A DNA stretch of 64,000 bases from an uncultured Salinicoccus sp. (lineage in GTDB: Bacteria > Bacillota > Bacilli > Staphylococcales > Salinicoccaceae): NCBI GenBank assembly GCA_947494965.1, contig CANLWV010000001.1, positions 1 through 64,000 on the forward strand. Reading direction: 5' to 3'. This document shows positions 57,023 to 64,000 of this stretch, piece after piece. The notes under the pieces are model-generated. The model was not told the origin of the DNA. It ran no database searches and saw only the letters and a list, made by a program, of their open reading frames with translations. A program made the translations under genes and the position numbers. Within the stretch, counting starts at the first letter, position 1, and the number at the start of each line of letters is the position of its first letter.

Positions 57023-57051
57023 TTTAAATTAAAATGAAAACATATTATACT
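57023..57051 (+). promoter_or_regulatory. Promoter of the EbpS-like gene
   Basis: TTTAAA (57023-57028), an exact 17-base spacer and TATACT (57046-57051), 38 bases before the ATG. Confidence 0.55.
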
Positions 57052-57088
57052 TACATTGAGAAATATTGAAGTTCTGAGGAGAATGTAT

Positions 57089-58120
57089 ATGAAAGACGAT
57101 TTCTATAAAGATATAAACCATAAGCGGACCCCTGATGAAAAGAACCACGGGAAGCAGGAAAACGGGCATAATGAGAAAAAAGATGAACCCCGATTGAGCC
57201 GGGCTGAGCGCCATAAACAAAAAAATAAAGTGGATGCAAAAACCAAGCGGCAACCACTTGGAAAAACCATCGGCAGCTACATCAACCGCGAAAGTATAGA
57301 CAAACAGAAAACATTCTTCCTAGATAAATTTTCTTCCTACAAAGAAAGATTCAGAGATGAAATCAATGTCTCTAAAAAGAAATTTGGGGAATTGAAGAGA
57401 AAACGTCCAAATGTCCCTAGAAATAAAAAACAAGATGAGAACGCGCATAATAAGCGCCGCCTATGGCCCATCATTGTTGCCGGTGTCTTCATACTACCCA
57501 TAACCATCGCCCTCGGCATCATGATCACAAGCAACTTCTGGCCTGATGACCCGTCGACCCAGATAGCTGATCAATCAGAAGAAAACAGCGAAGAGACTGC
57601 ACCTGAGGCACGTAAGGAATTGGAAGAGAAAAAGGCACAAAAAGAAAAAGAGGTCGCACAAGCCCAAAAAGGTGAAGATGAAGATGATGGACAAAGTGAA
57701 GAAAAGAACGATGACTTGGGTACAGGCACTTCGGACTTCTCCTACTCAGAGGAGCAGCAGTCTGAACTCGATGATGCCGCGGACGCAGCGATAGAAGAAA
57801 AAGAGTCAGGGGATGCCAGCGACACCCCGGATAGTCCGGTGACACCACCGGAAGAGGAGTCTGGCGAGCAACCTGAAGAATCGACGCAGGAAACTGATGA
57901 AGAACAATCTTCCGTCGAGGAATCGACACAGGAGACTGAGCAGGGGCAATCAGGTTCAATCGGCACTTATACAATGAGACCCGGTGATAACCTGTACCGC
58001 ATTGCAATCAGGTATTATGGTGAAGGCAGCAAAGAAAATATAGATAAGATCCGCGAGGCCAACGGCGGTGTCGATGACAGAAGTTTATCCGTCGGTCAGG
58101 AACTGACGATACCCGAATAG
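57089..58120 (+). CDS. ebpS: EbpS-like LysM cell-surface protein
   Basis: A 343-residue protein with the EbpS layout: a hydrophilic, Lys/Arg-rich N-terminal part (1-124), one strong membrane helix (about 125-150, WPIIVAGVFILPITIALGI), an acidic Glu/Asp/Ser/Gln region (155-290), and a C-terminal LysM domain (about 293-343, GTYTMRPGDNLYRIAIRYYG). S. aureus EbpS binds elastin and sits in the same place, between fer and ypdA. Residues 263-288 contain two copies of EESTQET. No signal peptide is seen. Elastin binding here is not implied. Confidence 0.8.
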   Translation: MKDDFYKDINHKRTPDEKNHGKQENGHNEKKDEPRLSRAERHKQKNKVDAKTKRQPLGKTIGSYINRESIDKQKTFFLDKFSSYKERFRDEINVSKKKFGELKRKRPNVPRNKKQDENAHNKRRLWPIIVAGVFILPITIALGIMITSNFWPDDPSTQIADQSEENSEETAPEARKELEEKKAQKEKEVAQAQKGEDEDDGQSEEKNDDLGTGTSDFSYSEEQQSELDDAADAAIEEKESGDASDTPDSPVTPPEEESGEQPEESTQETDEEQSSVEESTQETEQGQSGSIGTYTMRPGDNLYRIAIRYYGEGSKENIDKIREANGGVDDRSLSVGQELTIPE

Positions 58121-58133
58121 AAAGGTGTAGAAC

Positions 58134-59108
58134 ATGAAACAGATTGATACAATCATCATAGGAGCTGGGCCCTGCGGCCTTTCCGCAGCCATAGAGCTGC
58201 ACAAGCAAGACATGGATTATCTGGTCATAGAGAAGGGGAATGTCGTTGAAGCGATCTACAACTATCCAACACATCAAACATTCTTCTCGTCCAGTGAGAA
58301 GTTATCCATCGGGGATTTCCCGTTCATTACCGAGCAGCACAAACCCCAACGGAATCAGGCGCTCGTCTATTATCGGGAAGCAGTTAAACACTTCGATTTG
58401 AAGATCAATACTTATGAAGAGGTAACTTCAGGGCGTAAATCTGGAGACCAGTTCATTCTCGAGACCTCCAAAGGACAGTATATATGTAATCATCTCATCG
58501 TCGCCACAGGGTATTATGGGCAACCGAACCATCTGGATGTGCCCGGCGAGGATAAAGAAAAGGTGTTTCATTATTTCAAAGAGGCACATCCATTCTTCAA
58601 TCAGAAAGTACTTGTGATCGGCGGGAAAAATTCGAGTGTGGACGCTGCCATCGAACTCGAGAAGGCAGGTGCTGATGTCACTGTCGTCTATCGGCGCGGG
58701 GCGTATTCGAAAAGTGTAAAGCCATGGATCTTACCACAATTCGATTCTCTCGTTAAAAATTACAAGATCGACATGCATTTCAGCACTGAAGTAGTGGACA
58801 TCAAAGATCAGAGCGTGGTGCTTGGGAAAAACGGTGAGACATTCGAATTGCCCAACGACTTCGTCTTTGCGATGATCGGTTATCATCCAGACTATCGCTT
58901 CCTGAGCTCATTTGGCGTTGAGCTGAATGAAAATGAATATGGTACTGCTCCTAACCATGACCCGAACACCATGGAAACGAACATTCCAAATTTATATATT
59001 GCCGGTGTCATAGCAGCTGGTAATGACGCAAATACGATCTTTATAGAAAACGGCCGATTCCACGGTAAAATAATTGCTGATGAAATCGCAAAACAGCATT
59101 CAGAATGA
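58134..59108 (+). CDS. ypdA: Bacillithiol disulfide reductase YpdA (Bdr)
   Basis: An NADPH-dependent FAD oxidoreductase of 324 residues that reduces bacillithiol disulfide. FAD motif GAGPCGLSAA has the key Cys14; the NADPH-binding GGKNSSVDAAIE lies near 165 and the C-terminal FAD-contact block ends IFIENGRFHGKI. The bacilliredoxin gene brxB lies in this window. Position after ebpS is as in staphylococci. Confidence 0.93.
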   Translation: MKQIDTIIIGAGPCGLSAAIELHKQDMDYLVIEKGNVVEAIYNYPTHQTFFSSSEKLSIGDFPFITEQHKPQRNQALVYYREAVKHFDLKINTYEEVTSGRKSGDQFILETSKGQYICNHLIVATGYYGQPNHLDVPGEDKEKVFHYFKEAHPFFNQKVLVIGGKNSSVDAAIELEKAGADVTVVYRRGAYSKSVKPWILPQFDSLVKNYKIDMHFSTEVVDIKDQSVVLGKNGETFELPNDFVFAMIGYHPDYRFLSSFGVELNENEYGTAPNHDPNTMETNIPNLYIAGVIAAGNDANTIFIENGRFHGKIIADEIAKQHSE

Positions 59109-59136
59109 TAGGTTAAAATTTTTTGAAACAATAATA

Positions 59137-59182
59137 AAACAACTTGGGAATCCCGATCCAATGGATTTCCAAGTTGTTTTTC
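59137..59182. terminator. Bidirectional terminator between ypdA and ansA
   Basis: Stem AAACAACTTGGgAATCC / GGATTtCCAAGTTGTTT with one mismatch and a T5 run; convergent ansA ends 25 bases beyond. Confidence 0.85.
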
Positions 59183-59206
59183 TCTGTAATATCAGCATGC
59201 TGCCCG

Positions 59207-60172
59207 TCAATGTCTGAATACTTCCTCCAGGGCATCATGGCCATAATCATTACATAGCGCGAGCAATAATTTCATACGTGCTTTCTGGCCGTTCAGCCCA
59301 TTCGAGAAAATCACGCCCCTTTGTTTCAGGTCATGGCCACCCCCTTCGTAGTCATAATAACTTCCGACGATACCGTTGAAGGAGCGGGAGACTAGAATGA
59401 CTGGGATGTCCGCATCAAGTGCGGCTTGGAGGCCTTTCAATGCTGTTGGCGGGATATTACCCTGGCCGAGTGCTTCCAGAACCAGCCCATCATATCCGGC
59501 ATCCACCAGTGCCTTAAAGAACGTACCGTCCAGATCTGCATGGGCTTTGATGAGCGCGACCTTTTTGCATAAGTCGACGGAATTGAATTGATCTTGCCTG
59601 TTGATGTGATGGTGGTAGTGGATGTCGTCCTTCGTCAAAAAACCGATGGGACCGTGGTTCGGACTCTGGAATGTCGCAATATTTGATGTATGGGTCTTCG
59701 TCACATTACGGGCTGTGTGGATTTCATCGTTGAAGACGACGAGCACACCCCTCGAAGCAGATTCCGGGGTCATCGCAGTCTTCAAACTTGATATATAGTT
59801 ATATAATCCATCAGAACCTATTTCATTTGATGACCGCATCGCCCCTGTGATGACAACGGGTTGATCGATATCAAGCGTGAGGTCTAAAAAGTAGGCCGTC
59901 TCCTCCAATGTATCGGTGCCGTGAGTAATGACGAACCCATCATGCCTGCCGCCATCCTGCAGGATGATGTCACGGATCACCATCATATCTTCTAAAGTCA
60001 TATGCGGCGATGGCTTCTGCACCGGGTAGATTTCATCCAGCACAATGCCAAGTGCGCCTGCACCATCCGTTTCCATCTTGAGTGGATTTTCAGAAGTTTG
60101 AGTGACGATGCCATCGGTTGATGACATGCTGATGGTGCCGCCAGTATGTATCGCTAAAATTTTATTCTGCAC
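59207..60172 (-). CDS. ansA: L-asparaginase (type I, AnsA-like)
   Basis: Hydrolyses asparagine to aspartate and ammonia. It has 321 residues with the first catalytic threonine in HTGGTISM, the second motif HGTDTLEETAYFLD and the KAHADLDGTFF and GQGNIPP blocks. There is no signal peptide, so it should be cytoplasmic. The start is GTG at 60172, 7 bases after AGGAGG. The gene is divergent from cmk. Confidence 0.92.
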   Translation of the reverse strand: MQNKILAIHTGGTISMSSTDGIVTQTSENPLKMETDGAGALGIVLDEIYPVQKPSPHMTLEDMMVIRDIILQDGGRHDGFVITHGTDTLEETAYFLDLTLDIDQPVVITGAMRSSNEIGSDGLYNYISSLKTAMTPESASRGVLVVFNDEIHTARNVTKTHTSNIATFQSPNHGPIGFLTKDDIHYHHHINRQDQFNSVDLCKKVALIKAHADLDGTFFKALVDAGYDGLVLEALGQGNIPPTALKGLQAALDADIPVILVSRSFNGIVGSYYDYEGGGHDLKQRGVIFSNGLNGQKARMKLLLALCNDYGHDALEEVFRH

Positions 60173-60243
60173 ATGACTTCCTCCTAAACGAATTTATAAA
60201 TCTATGATAGAATATACTGGAACAATGAACAAGGCGGGTTTAT

Positions 60244-60897
60244 ATGAAAAATAAAATTAATATCGCAATTGACGGCCCTGCGGCGGCAGGCAAGAGTACC
60301 ATTTCAAAGCGCGTTGCCAAAAAATTAGGCTACATATATATCGATACAGGAGCAATGTACCGCGCCATCACACTCCATGTCATAAGACATGGGGATGCAG
60401 TATTGGATCACCTGGAGGATGTGGACATACGGTTTGGGGCTTCTGGCACATCTGTATTCCTGAACGGAGAAGACGTTTCTCAAGACATCCGTAGCCAGGA
60501 AGTGACCCAACGTGTCAGTGAGGTGTCCAGTCAGCACCAGGTGCGCTCTTACCTCGTTTCGATGCAGAGGAAAATCGCGGAAGAAAAAGGTGTGGTAATG
60601 GATGGAAGGGACATAGGGTCCACCGTTCTGCCCGAGGCTGAGTTGAAAGTCTATATGAAAGCTTCCGCTGAAATCCGGGCCAAGCGCCGCCTGGAAGAAG
60701 AAGAAGCGCGTGGGGTCAAGATTGACATCGGCACCTTGACTGAGCAGATCATCCGCCGGGACGCCCTTGATATGAACAGGGAGATTTCACCGTTGGTCAA
60801 AGCACCAGATGCAGTGCTTTTGGATTCCAGTCATATGAGCATCGATGAAGTTGAGGATAAAATCATAAAGTTGGCAGAAGGCCTGATTAGGAGTTGA
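60244..60897 (+). CDS. cmk: Cytidylate kinase
   Basis: Phosphorylates CMP and dCMP. The 217-residue P-loop kinase has GPAAAGKST at 11-19, the IDTGAMYRAIT CMP-binding segment, and GRDIGSTVLP with RRDALDMNR for nucleotide contacts. AAGGCGGG precedes the ATG. plsC follows by 4 bases and then the S1 gene, as in B. subtilis. Confidence 0.95.
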   Translation: MKNKINIAIDGPAAAGKSTISKRVAKKLGYIYIDTGAMYRAITLHVIRHGDAVLDHLEDVDIRFGASGTSVFLNGEDVSQDIRSQEVTQRVSEVSSQHQVRSYLVSMQRKIAEEKGVVMDGRDIGSTVLPEAELKVYMKASAEIRAKRRLEEEEARGVKIDIGTLTEQIIRRDALDMNREISPLVKAPDAVLLDSSHMSIDEVEDKIIKLAEGLIRS

Positions 60898-60901
60898 AGA
60901 T

Positions 60902-61486
60902 ATGTTTTACAATGTAGTCAAGTCTTTGGTGAAAGGCTTTTATTATTCCCGTTTCAAGGTAAGGGTAATTGGAGAAGACAGGATTCCTGCTACAGGTCCG
61001 GTTTTGATATGCAGCAACCACTCTTCAGAATACGATCCTCCTCTCATAGCCATAAATGTAAAGCGGGAGATGTCGTTTTTCGCCAAATCTGAATTATTCA
61101 AGATACCTGTGCTCGGTTTTCTGATCAGCCATTTGAATGCTATTCCGGTTGATCGGGGAAAAGGGGACAGGGCAGCGTTGAAGAAATCCGTCGAAAAACT
61201 GAAGGAAGGCAATATGCTCCTCATCTTCCCTGAAGGGGGCAGAAACAAATCCGGCACTTTGAAAGACCTTCAACAGGGTGCCAGTTTCATGGCAGTCAAA
61301 TCCGGAGCTGCCATCGTACCTGCAGCAATCAAAGGCAACTATGACAGAAAAAAGGGGATTACACTTGTTTTTGGCAAGCCGATCGATACGAAAGCACTAA
61401 CGGAACAAGGTAAAAACCGTAAGGAGATTACAGAAATACTCAGGGAAGATATCAACAATCTTCTGATTTCAGAGACAATCACTTGA
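60902..61486 (+). CDS. plsC: 1-acyl-sn-glycerol-3-phosphate acyltransferase
   Basis: Acylates lysophosphatidate to phosphatidate at the membrane. The 194 residues carry the catalytic HX4D motif in NHSSEYDPP near residue 38, FPEGGRNKSGTL, and VPAAIKG further on. A short N-terminal hydrophobic segment may associate with the membrane. It starts 4 bases after cmk. The following 63-base gap contains TTGACA and TATACT hexamers, but their spacing does not make a good promoter. Confidence 0.92.
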   Translation: MFYNVVKSLVKGFYYSRFKVRVIGEDRIPATGPVLICSNHSSEYDPPLIAINVKREMSFFAKSELFKIPVLGFLISHLNAIPVDRGKGDRAALKKSVEKLKEGNMLLIFPEGGRNKSGTLKDLQQGASFMAVKSGAAIVPAAIKGNYDRKKGITLVFGKPIDTKALTEQGKNRKEITEILREDINNLLISETIT

Positions 61487-61549
61487 CAAATTGTGATATT
61501 TATAAGAAGTTAGAGGTATACTTTTTAGTAATGTAATGGAGGCAGGCAC

Positions 61550-62806
61550 ATGACGACAGATAATTTTAAAGAACAAGAGAACAACGAAGAAGTAAACGAA
61601 ACACAAGTGGACGAAGTGACAGAAGGCAATGTAGAAACAACAGACAGTCTTCCTGAAGAGAACACAACAGATTCTACAGGCACATTTGAAGTTGGGGATA
61701 TTGTCAAAGGCACCGTCTACAAAGTAGAAGACAAATTTGTCAAAGCACACATTGAAGATTCTGATTTTGAAGGCATCGTACCAATCAGCCAGTTGACCAA
61801 CAAGAGGATTGAACGCCCTGAAGAAATCGTGTCTGAAGAAGACACTATCGAGGGTGTCGTCATCAAAGTGGAAGACGAAGAAGATCGCAAGAATGTCATC
61901 TTCTCAATCAGGAAACTGGATGAGGCGAATGCCTACGAAAAATTGCAGGATGCCAAAGACAATGATGAGACGATCACCGGGAAAGTCATGGAAGTCGTCA
62001 AAGCAGGTCTTGTCGTCGATGTGGGAGTAAGAGGATTTATACCGGCTTCTCTTCTGTCAGACGCTTATATTGAGGATCTCGATCAATTCGAAGGGCAGGA
62101 TCTTGAAGTCAAGGTTGAAGATATTGAATCTGAAAAGAATCGTGTCATCCTAAACCGTAAGCGTATCGTAGAAGCTGAGAAGGCCGAAGAACGCAAAAAG
62201 CAACTTGAATCACTGGAAGCGGGAAGCATCGTCGAAGGTGAAGTAGTGCGCATCACTACATTCGGCGCCTTCATTAATCTTGGCGATGTTGATGGCCTTG
62301 CACACATCTCTGAGCTGGATTACAGCAGAGTCGAAAAAGTCGAAGATGCAGTTAACATCGGCGACAAAGTCCAAGTGAAGATACTCGACGTTGATCCTGA
62401 GCAAGAAAGGATCAGCCTATCCCTTAAACAGGCAAAAGCCAGTCCTTTCGATTCCTTCATTGAAGAGCATTCAGAAGGTGAAGTACTTGAAGGGGAAGTT
62501 AAACGCCTCGTCGATTTCGGTGCCTTCGTAGAAGTCACTCCAGGAGTAGAGGGTCTCGTACACGTTTCTGAGATCAGCCACGAACATGTAGCGACTCCTT
62601 CCGATGTCCTAAAAGAAGGTCAGACCGTATCAGTCAAAATCCTTTCCTTGGACGAAGATTCCGAAAAAGTTTCATTGTCCATCAAAGAAACATCGGATAA
62701 GCCTGCTCGCGATCCTGAACCAAAAGTCTATCGTGACGATACAGACGATGACGCACCAACACTAGGTGATGTATTCGGAGATCGTTTCAAAGACCTTGAT
62801 ATCTAA
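61550..62806 (+). CDS. rpsA: 30S ribosomal protein S1-like protein with four S1 domains
   Basis: An RNA-binding protein of 418 residues. An acidic N-terminal region (1-43) is followed by four S1 domains (about 46-115, 130-200, 222-295 and 307-380), the last two with GEVVRITTFGAFINL and GEVKRLVDFGAFVEV. It resembles B. subtilis YpfD and staphylococcal RpsA, which are shorter than the six-domain E. coli protein; its ribosomal role in Firmicutes is uncertain. ATGGAGG precedes the ATG. Confidence 0.9.
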   Translation: MTTDNFKEQENNEEVNETQVDEVTEGNVETTDSLPEENTTDSTGTFEVGDIVKGTVYKVEDKFVKAHIEDSDFEGIVPISQLTNKRIERPEEIVSEEDTIEGVVIKVEDEEDRKNVIFSIRKLDEANAYEKLQDAKDNDETITGKVMEVVKAGLVVDVGVRGFIPASLLSDAYIEDLDQFEGQDLEVKVEDIESEKNRVILNRKRIVEAEKAEERKKQLESLEAGSIVEGEVVRITTFGAFINLGDVDGLAHISELDYSRVEKVEDAVNIGDKVQVKILDVDPEQERISLSLKQAKASPFDSFIEEHSEGEVLEGEVKRLVDFGAFVEVTPGVEGLVHVSEISHEHVATPSDVLKEGQTVSVKILSLDEDSEKVSLSIKETSDKPARDPEPKVYRDDTDDDAPTLGDVFGDRFKDLDI

Positions 62807-62835
62807 ACGTTCAAAATAATATTGGGTACGACCGG

Positions 62836-62867
62836 ATAAAGAGCGATACCATCGCTCTTTATTTTTA
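62836..62867 (+). terminator. Terminator after the S1 gene
   Basis: Stem ATAAAGAGCGAT / ATCGCTCTTTAT with a 3-base-plus loop and TTTTATTTTT. Confidence 0.88.
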
Positions 62868-62906
62868 TTTTTATGTTAAAATAAGCTTAAATATAGGAGG
62901 TTACTT

Positions 62907-64000
62907 ATGTATAAACCGACAATTGCCGTAGTAGGCAGGCCCAACGTTGGGAAATCCACATTATTCAACAGAATAATAGGCGAAAGAAAAGCAATAGTTG
63001 AAGATACCCCCGGCGTTACAAGAGACCGCCTTTATGCTACAGGCGACTGGTTGAACTATGAATTCAACGTCATTGATACGGGAGGGATAGAGATTAAAGA
63101 CGAACCCTTCCAGGAACAGATTAAAATGCAGGCGGAAATCGCCATTTTAGAGGCGGACGTCATAATGATGATCGTCAATGGCAGGGAAGGTGTCACGAAT
63201 GATGACCTTTTCGTAGCCCGCATTTTGCAGCAGTCCAAAAAACCCGTTGTTTTGGCAGTCAATAAAATCGACAACTTCGAAATGAGAAGTGATATATACG
63301 AGTTCTATGAACTTGGTCTCGGCGATCCGTATCCGGTTTCAGGCTCACATGGCCTTGGATTGGGGGATGTCCTCGACCAGGCGGTAGAACACTTCAAGAA
63401 TATTGAAACCGACGTGGCCGAAGATGATTCTGTCCGGGTCTCATTGATAGGGCGGCCGAACGTCGGCAAATCAAGCCTTGTGAATGCCATTCTTGGGGAA
63501 GAGCGCGTCATCGTTTCCGATGTGGCAGGTACGACCAGGGACGCGATCGACACCGACTACCATTATGATGGAGAACATTATAAACTCGTCGACACTGCCG
63601 GAATGAGGAAACGTGGCAAGGTTTATGAGGCTACAGAAAAATACTCTGTTCTTCGTGCCAATCGTGCCATCGAAAGGGCTGATGTTGTCCTTGTCATACT
63701 GGATGGGGAAGAGGGCATAATCGAGCAGGATAAGCGCATAGCCGGATTGGCTCATGAAGCGGGACGCGCCATACTGATCGTCGTCAATAAATGGGACGCG
63801 GTGAAAAAGGACGATAAGACTATGAAGAAGTTTGAAGATCAGGTGAGACAGGAATTCCAATTCCTTGATTATGCACCAGTGGCTTTTGTATCCGCTCTTA
63901 ACAGGTCGCGGTTATCCACGCTCTTCCCACTCATTCGACTGGCTAACGACTCCCATAAGAAGAGGGTGCAATCAAGCACACTCAACGAAGTGCTGGTCGA
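62907..64000 (+). CDS. der: Ribosome biogenesis GTPase Der (partial, cut by window end)
   Basis: A double GTPase acting in 50S subunit assembly. The first 364 residues are visible; the typical protein has about 436, so the C-terminal KH-like domain is cut. G domain 1 has GRPNVGKST (10-18), DTPGVTRDR and NKID; G domain 2 has GRPNVGKSS (near 182), DVAGTTRDA and NKWD. Start ATG 62907 with TAGGAGG upstream. The reading frame is open to the window edge. Confidence 0.95.
   Translation, partial: MYKPTIAVVGRPNVGKSTLFNRIIGERKAIVEDTPGVTRDRLYATGDWLNYEFNVIDTGGIEIKDEPFQEQIKMQAEIAILEADVIMMIVNGREGVTNDDLFVARILQQSKKPVVLAVNKIDNFEMRSDIYEFYELGLGDPYPVSGSHGLGLGDVLDQAVEHFKNIETDVAEDDSVRVSLIGRPNVGKSSLVNAILGEERVIVSDVAGTTRDAIDTDYHYDGEHYKLVDTAGMRKRGKVYEATEKYSVLRANRAIERADVVLVILDGEEGIIEQDKRIAGLAHEAGRAILIVVNKWDAVKKDDKTMKKFEDQVRQEFQFLDYAPVAFVSALNRSRLSTLFPLIRLANDSHKKRVQSSTLNEVLV

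Noticed and set aside
61483..61523. TTGACA and TATACT before the S1 gene
   Set aside because: TTGACA and TATACT are 29 bases apart; not a sigma-A promoter. TTGACA also covers the plsC stop.

Overview
The window is core chromosome of a Gram-positive coccus of the family Staphylococcaceae. The gene order follows the Bacillus subtilis / Staphylococcus backbone (comG-aroK-gcvT-gcvPA-gcvPB; efp-accB-accC-nusB-xseAB-ispA; fur-xerD-deoB; scpA-scpB-rluB-res; fer-ebpS-ypdA-ansA-cmk-rpsA-der). The sporulation genes that B. subtilis carries inside this backbone are missing. An EbpS-like protein and the sequence similarity point to Staphylococcaceae. However, dxs, resABC and a full ptb-bcd-buk-bkd operon are features I do not associate with S. 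aureus. A basal genus such as Salinicoccus or Jeotgalicoccus is my best guess (inference from gene content, not computed). I see no rRNA, tRNA, insertion sequence, prophage or CRISPR array. No stretch over 300 bases lacks a gene or recognisable RNA element; the first 93 bases hold nothing I can name.

Layout. 0-5 kb: an SDR oxidoreductase, argGH behind an ARG box, and the yqgW-yqgX-yqgY cluster. 5-9 kb: the comG pseudopilus operon and aroK. 9-13.3 kb: a glycine riboswitch and the glycine cleavage genes. 13.3-15.6 kb: a minus-strand group of small membrane proteins, a rhodanese without its cysteine, and a lipoprotein. 15.8-27.5 kb: peptidase-efp, accBC, then a long housekeeping run nusB-xseAB-ispA / dxs-tlyA / argR-recN. 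27.5-36.4 kb: branched-chain amino acid catabolism (ptb-bcd-buk-lpdV-bkdAA-bkdAB-bkdB), bacilliredoxin BrxB and a 33-residue Prli42-like peptide. 36.4-44.3 kb: an M20 peptidase, the oxidative pentose phosphate genes gndA and zwf, an AraC-type regulator, RNase Z, a hydrolase and an aldo/keto reductase. 44.3-47.6 kb: nudF and fur-xerD-deoB plus a tiny membrane peptide. 48-56.6 kb: scpAB-rluB, the resABCDE cytochrome c maturation and oxygen/redox regulation genes, and ribU. 56.6-64 kb: ferredoxin, EbpS-like LysM protein, ypdA, ansA, cmk, plsC, an S1-domain protein and der, which is cut by the window end.

Functional links. ArgR (25.3 kb) probably controls argGH and itself through ARG boxes. Ptb, Bcd, Buk and the BKD complex form one pathway from leucine, valine and isoleucine to branched-chain acyl-CoA and acids. 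BrxB and YpdA are two parts of the bacillithiol redox system. ResABC mature c-type cytochromes and ResDE sense respiratory state. I did not find a new multigene system. The parts most worth following up are small ones: two short membrane peptides, a rhodanese lacking its catalytic cysteine, a 22-bp operator-like palindrome, and a terminator embedded antisense in a coding region.
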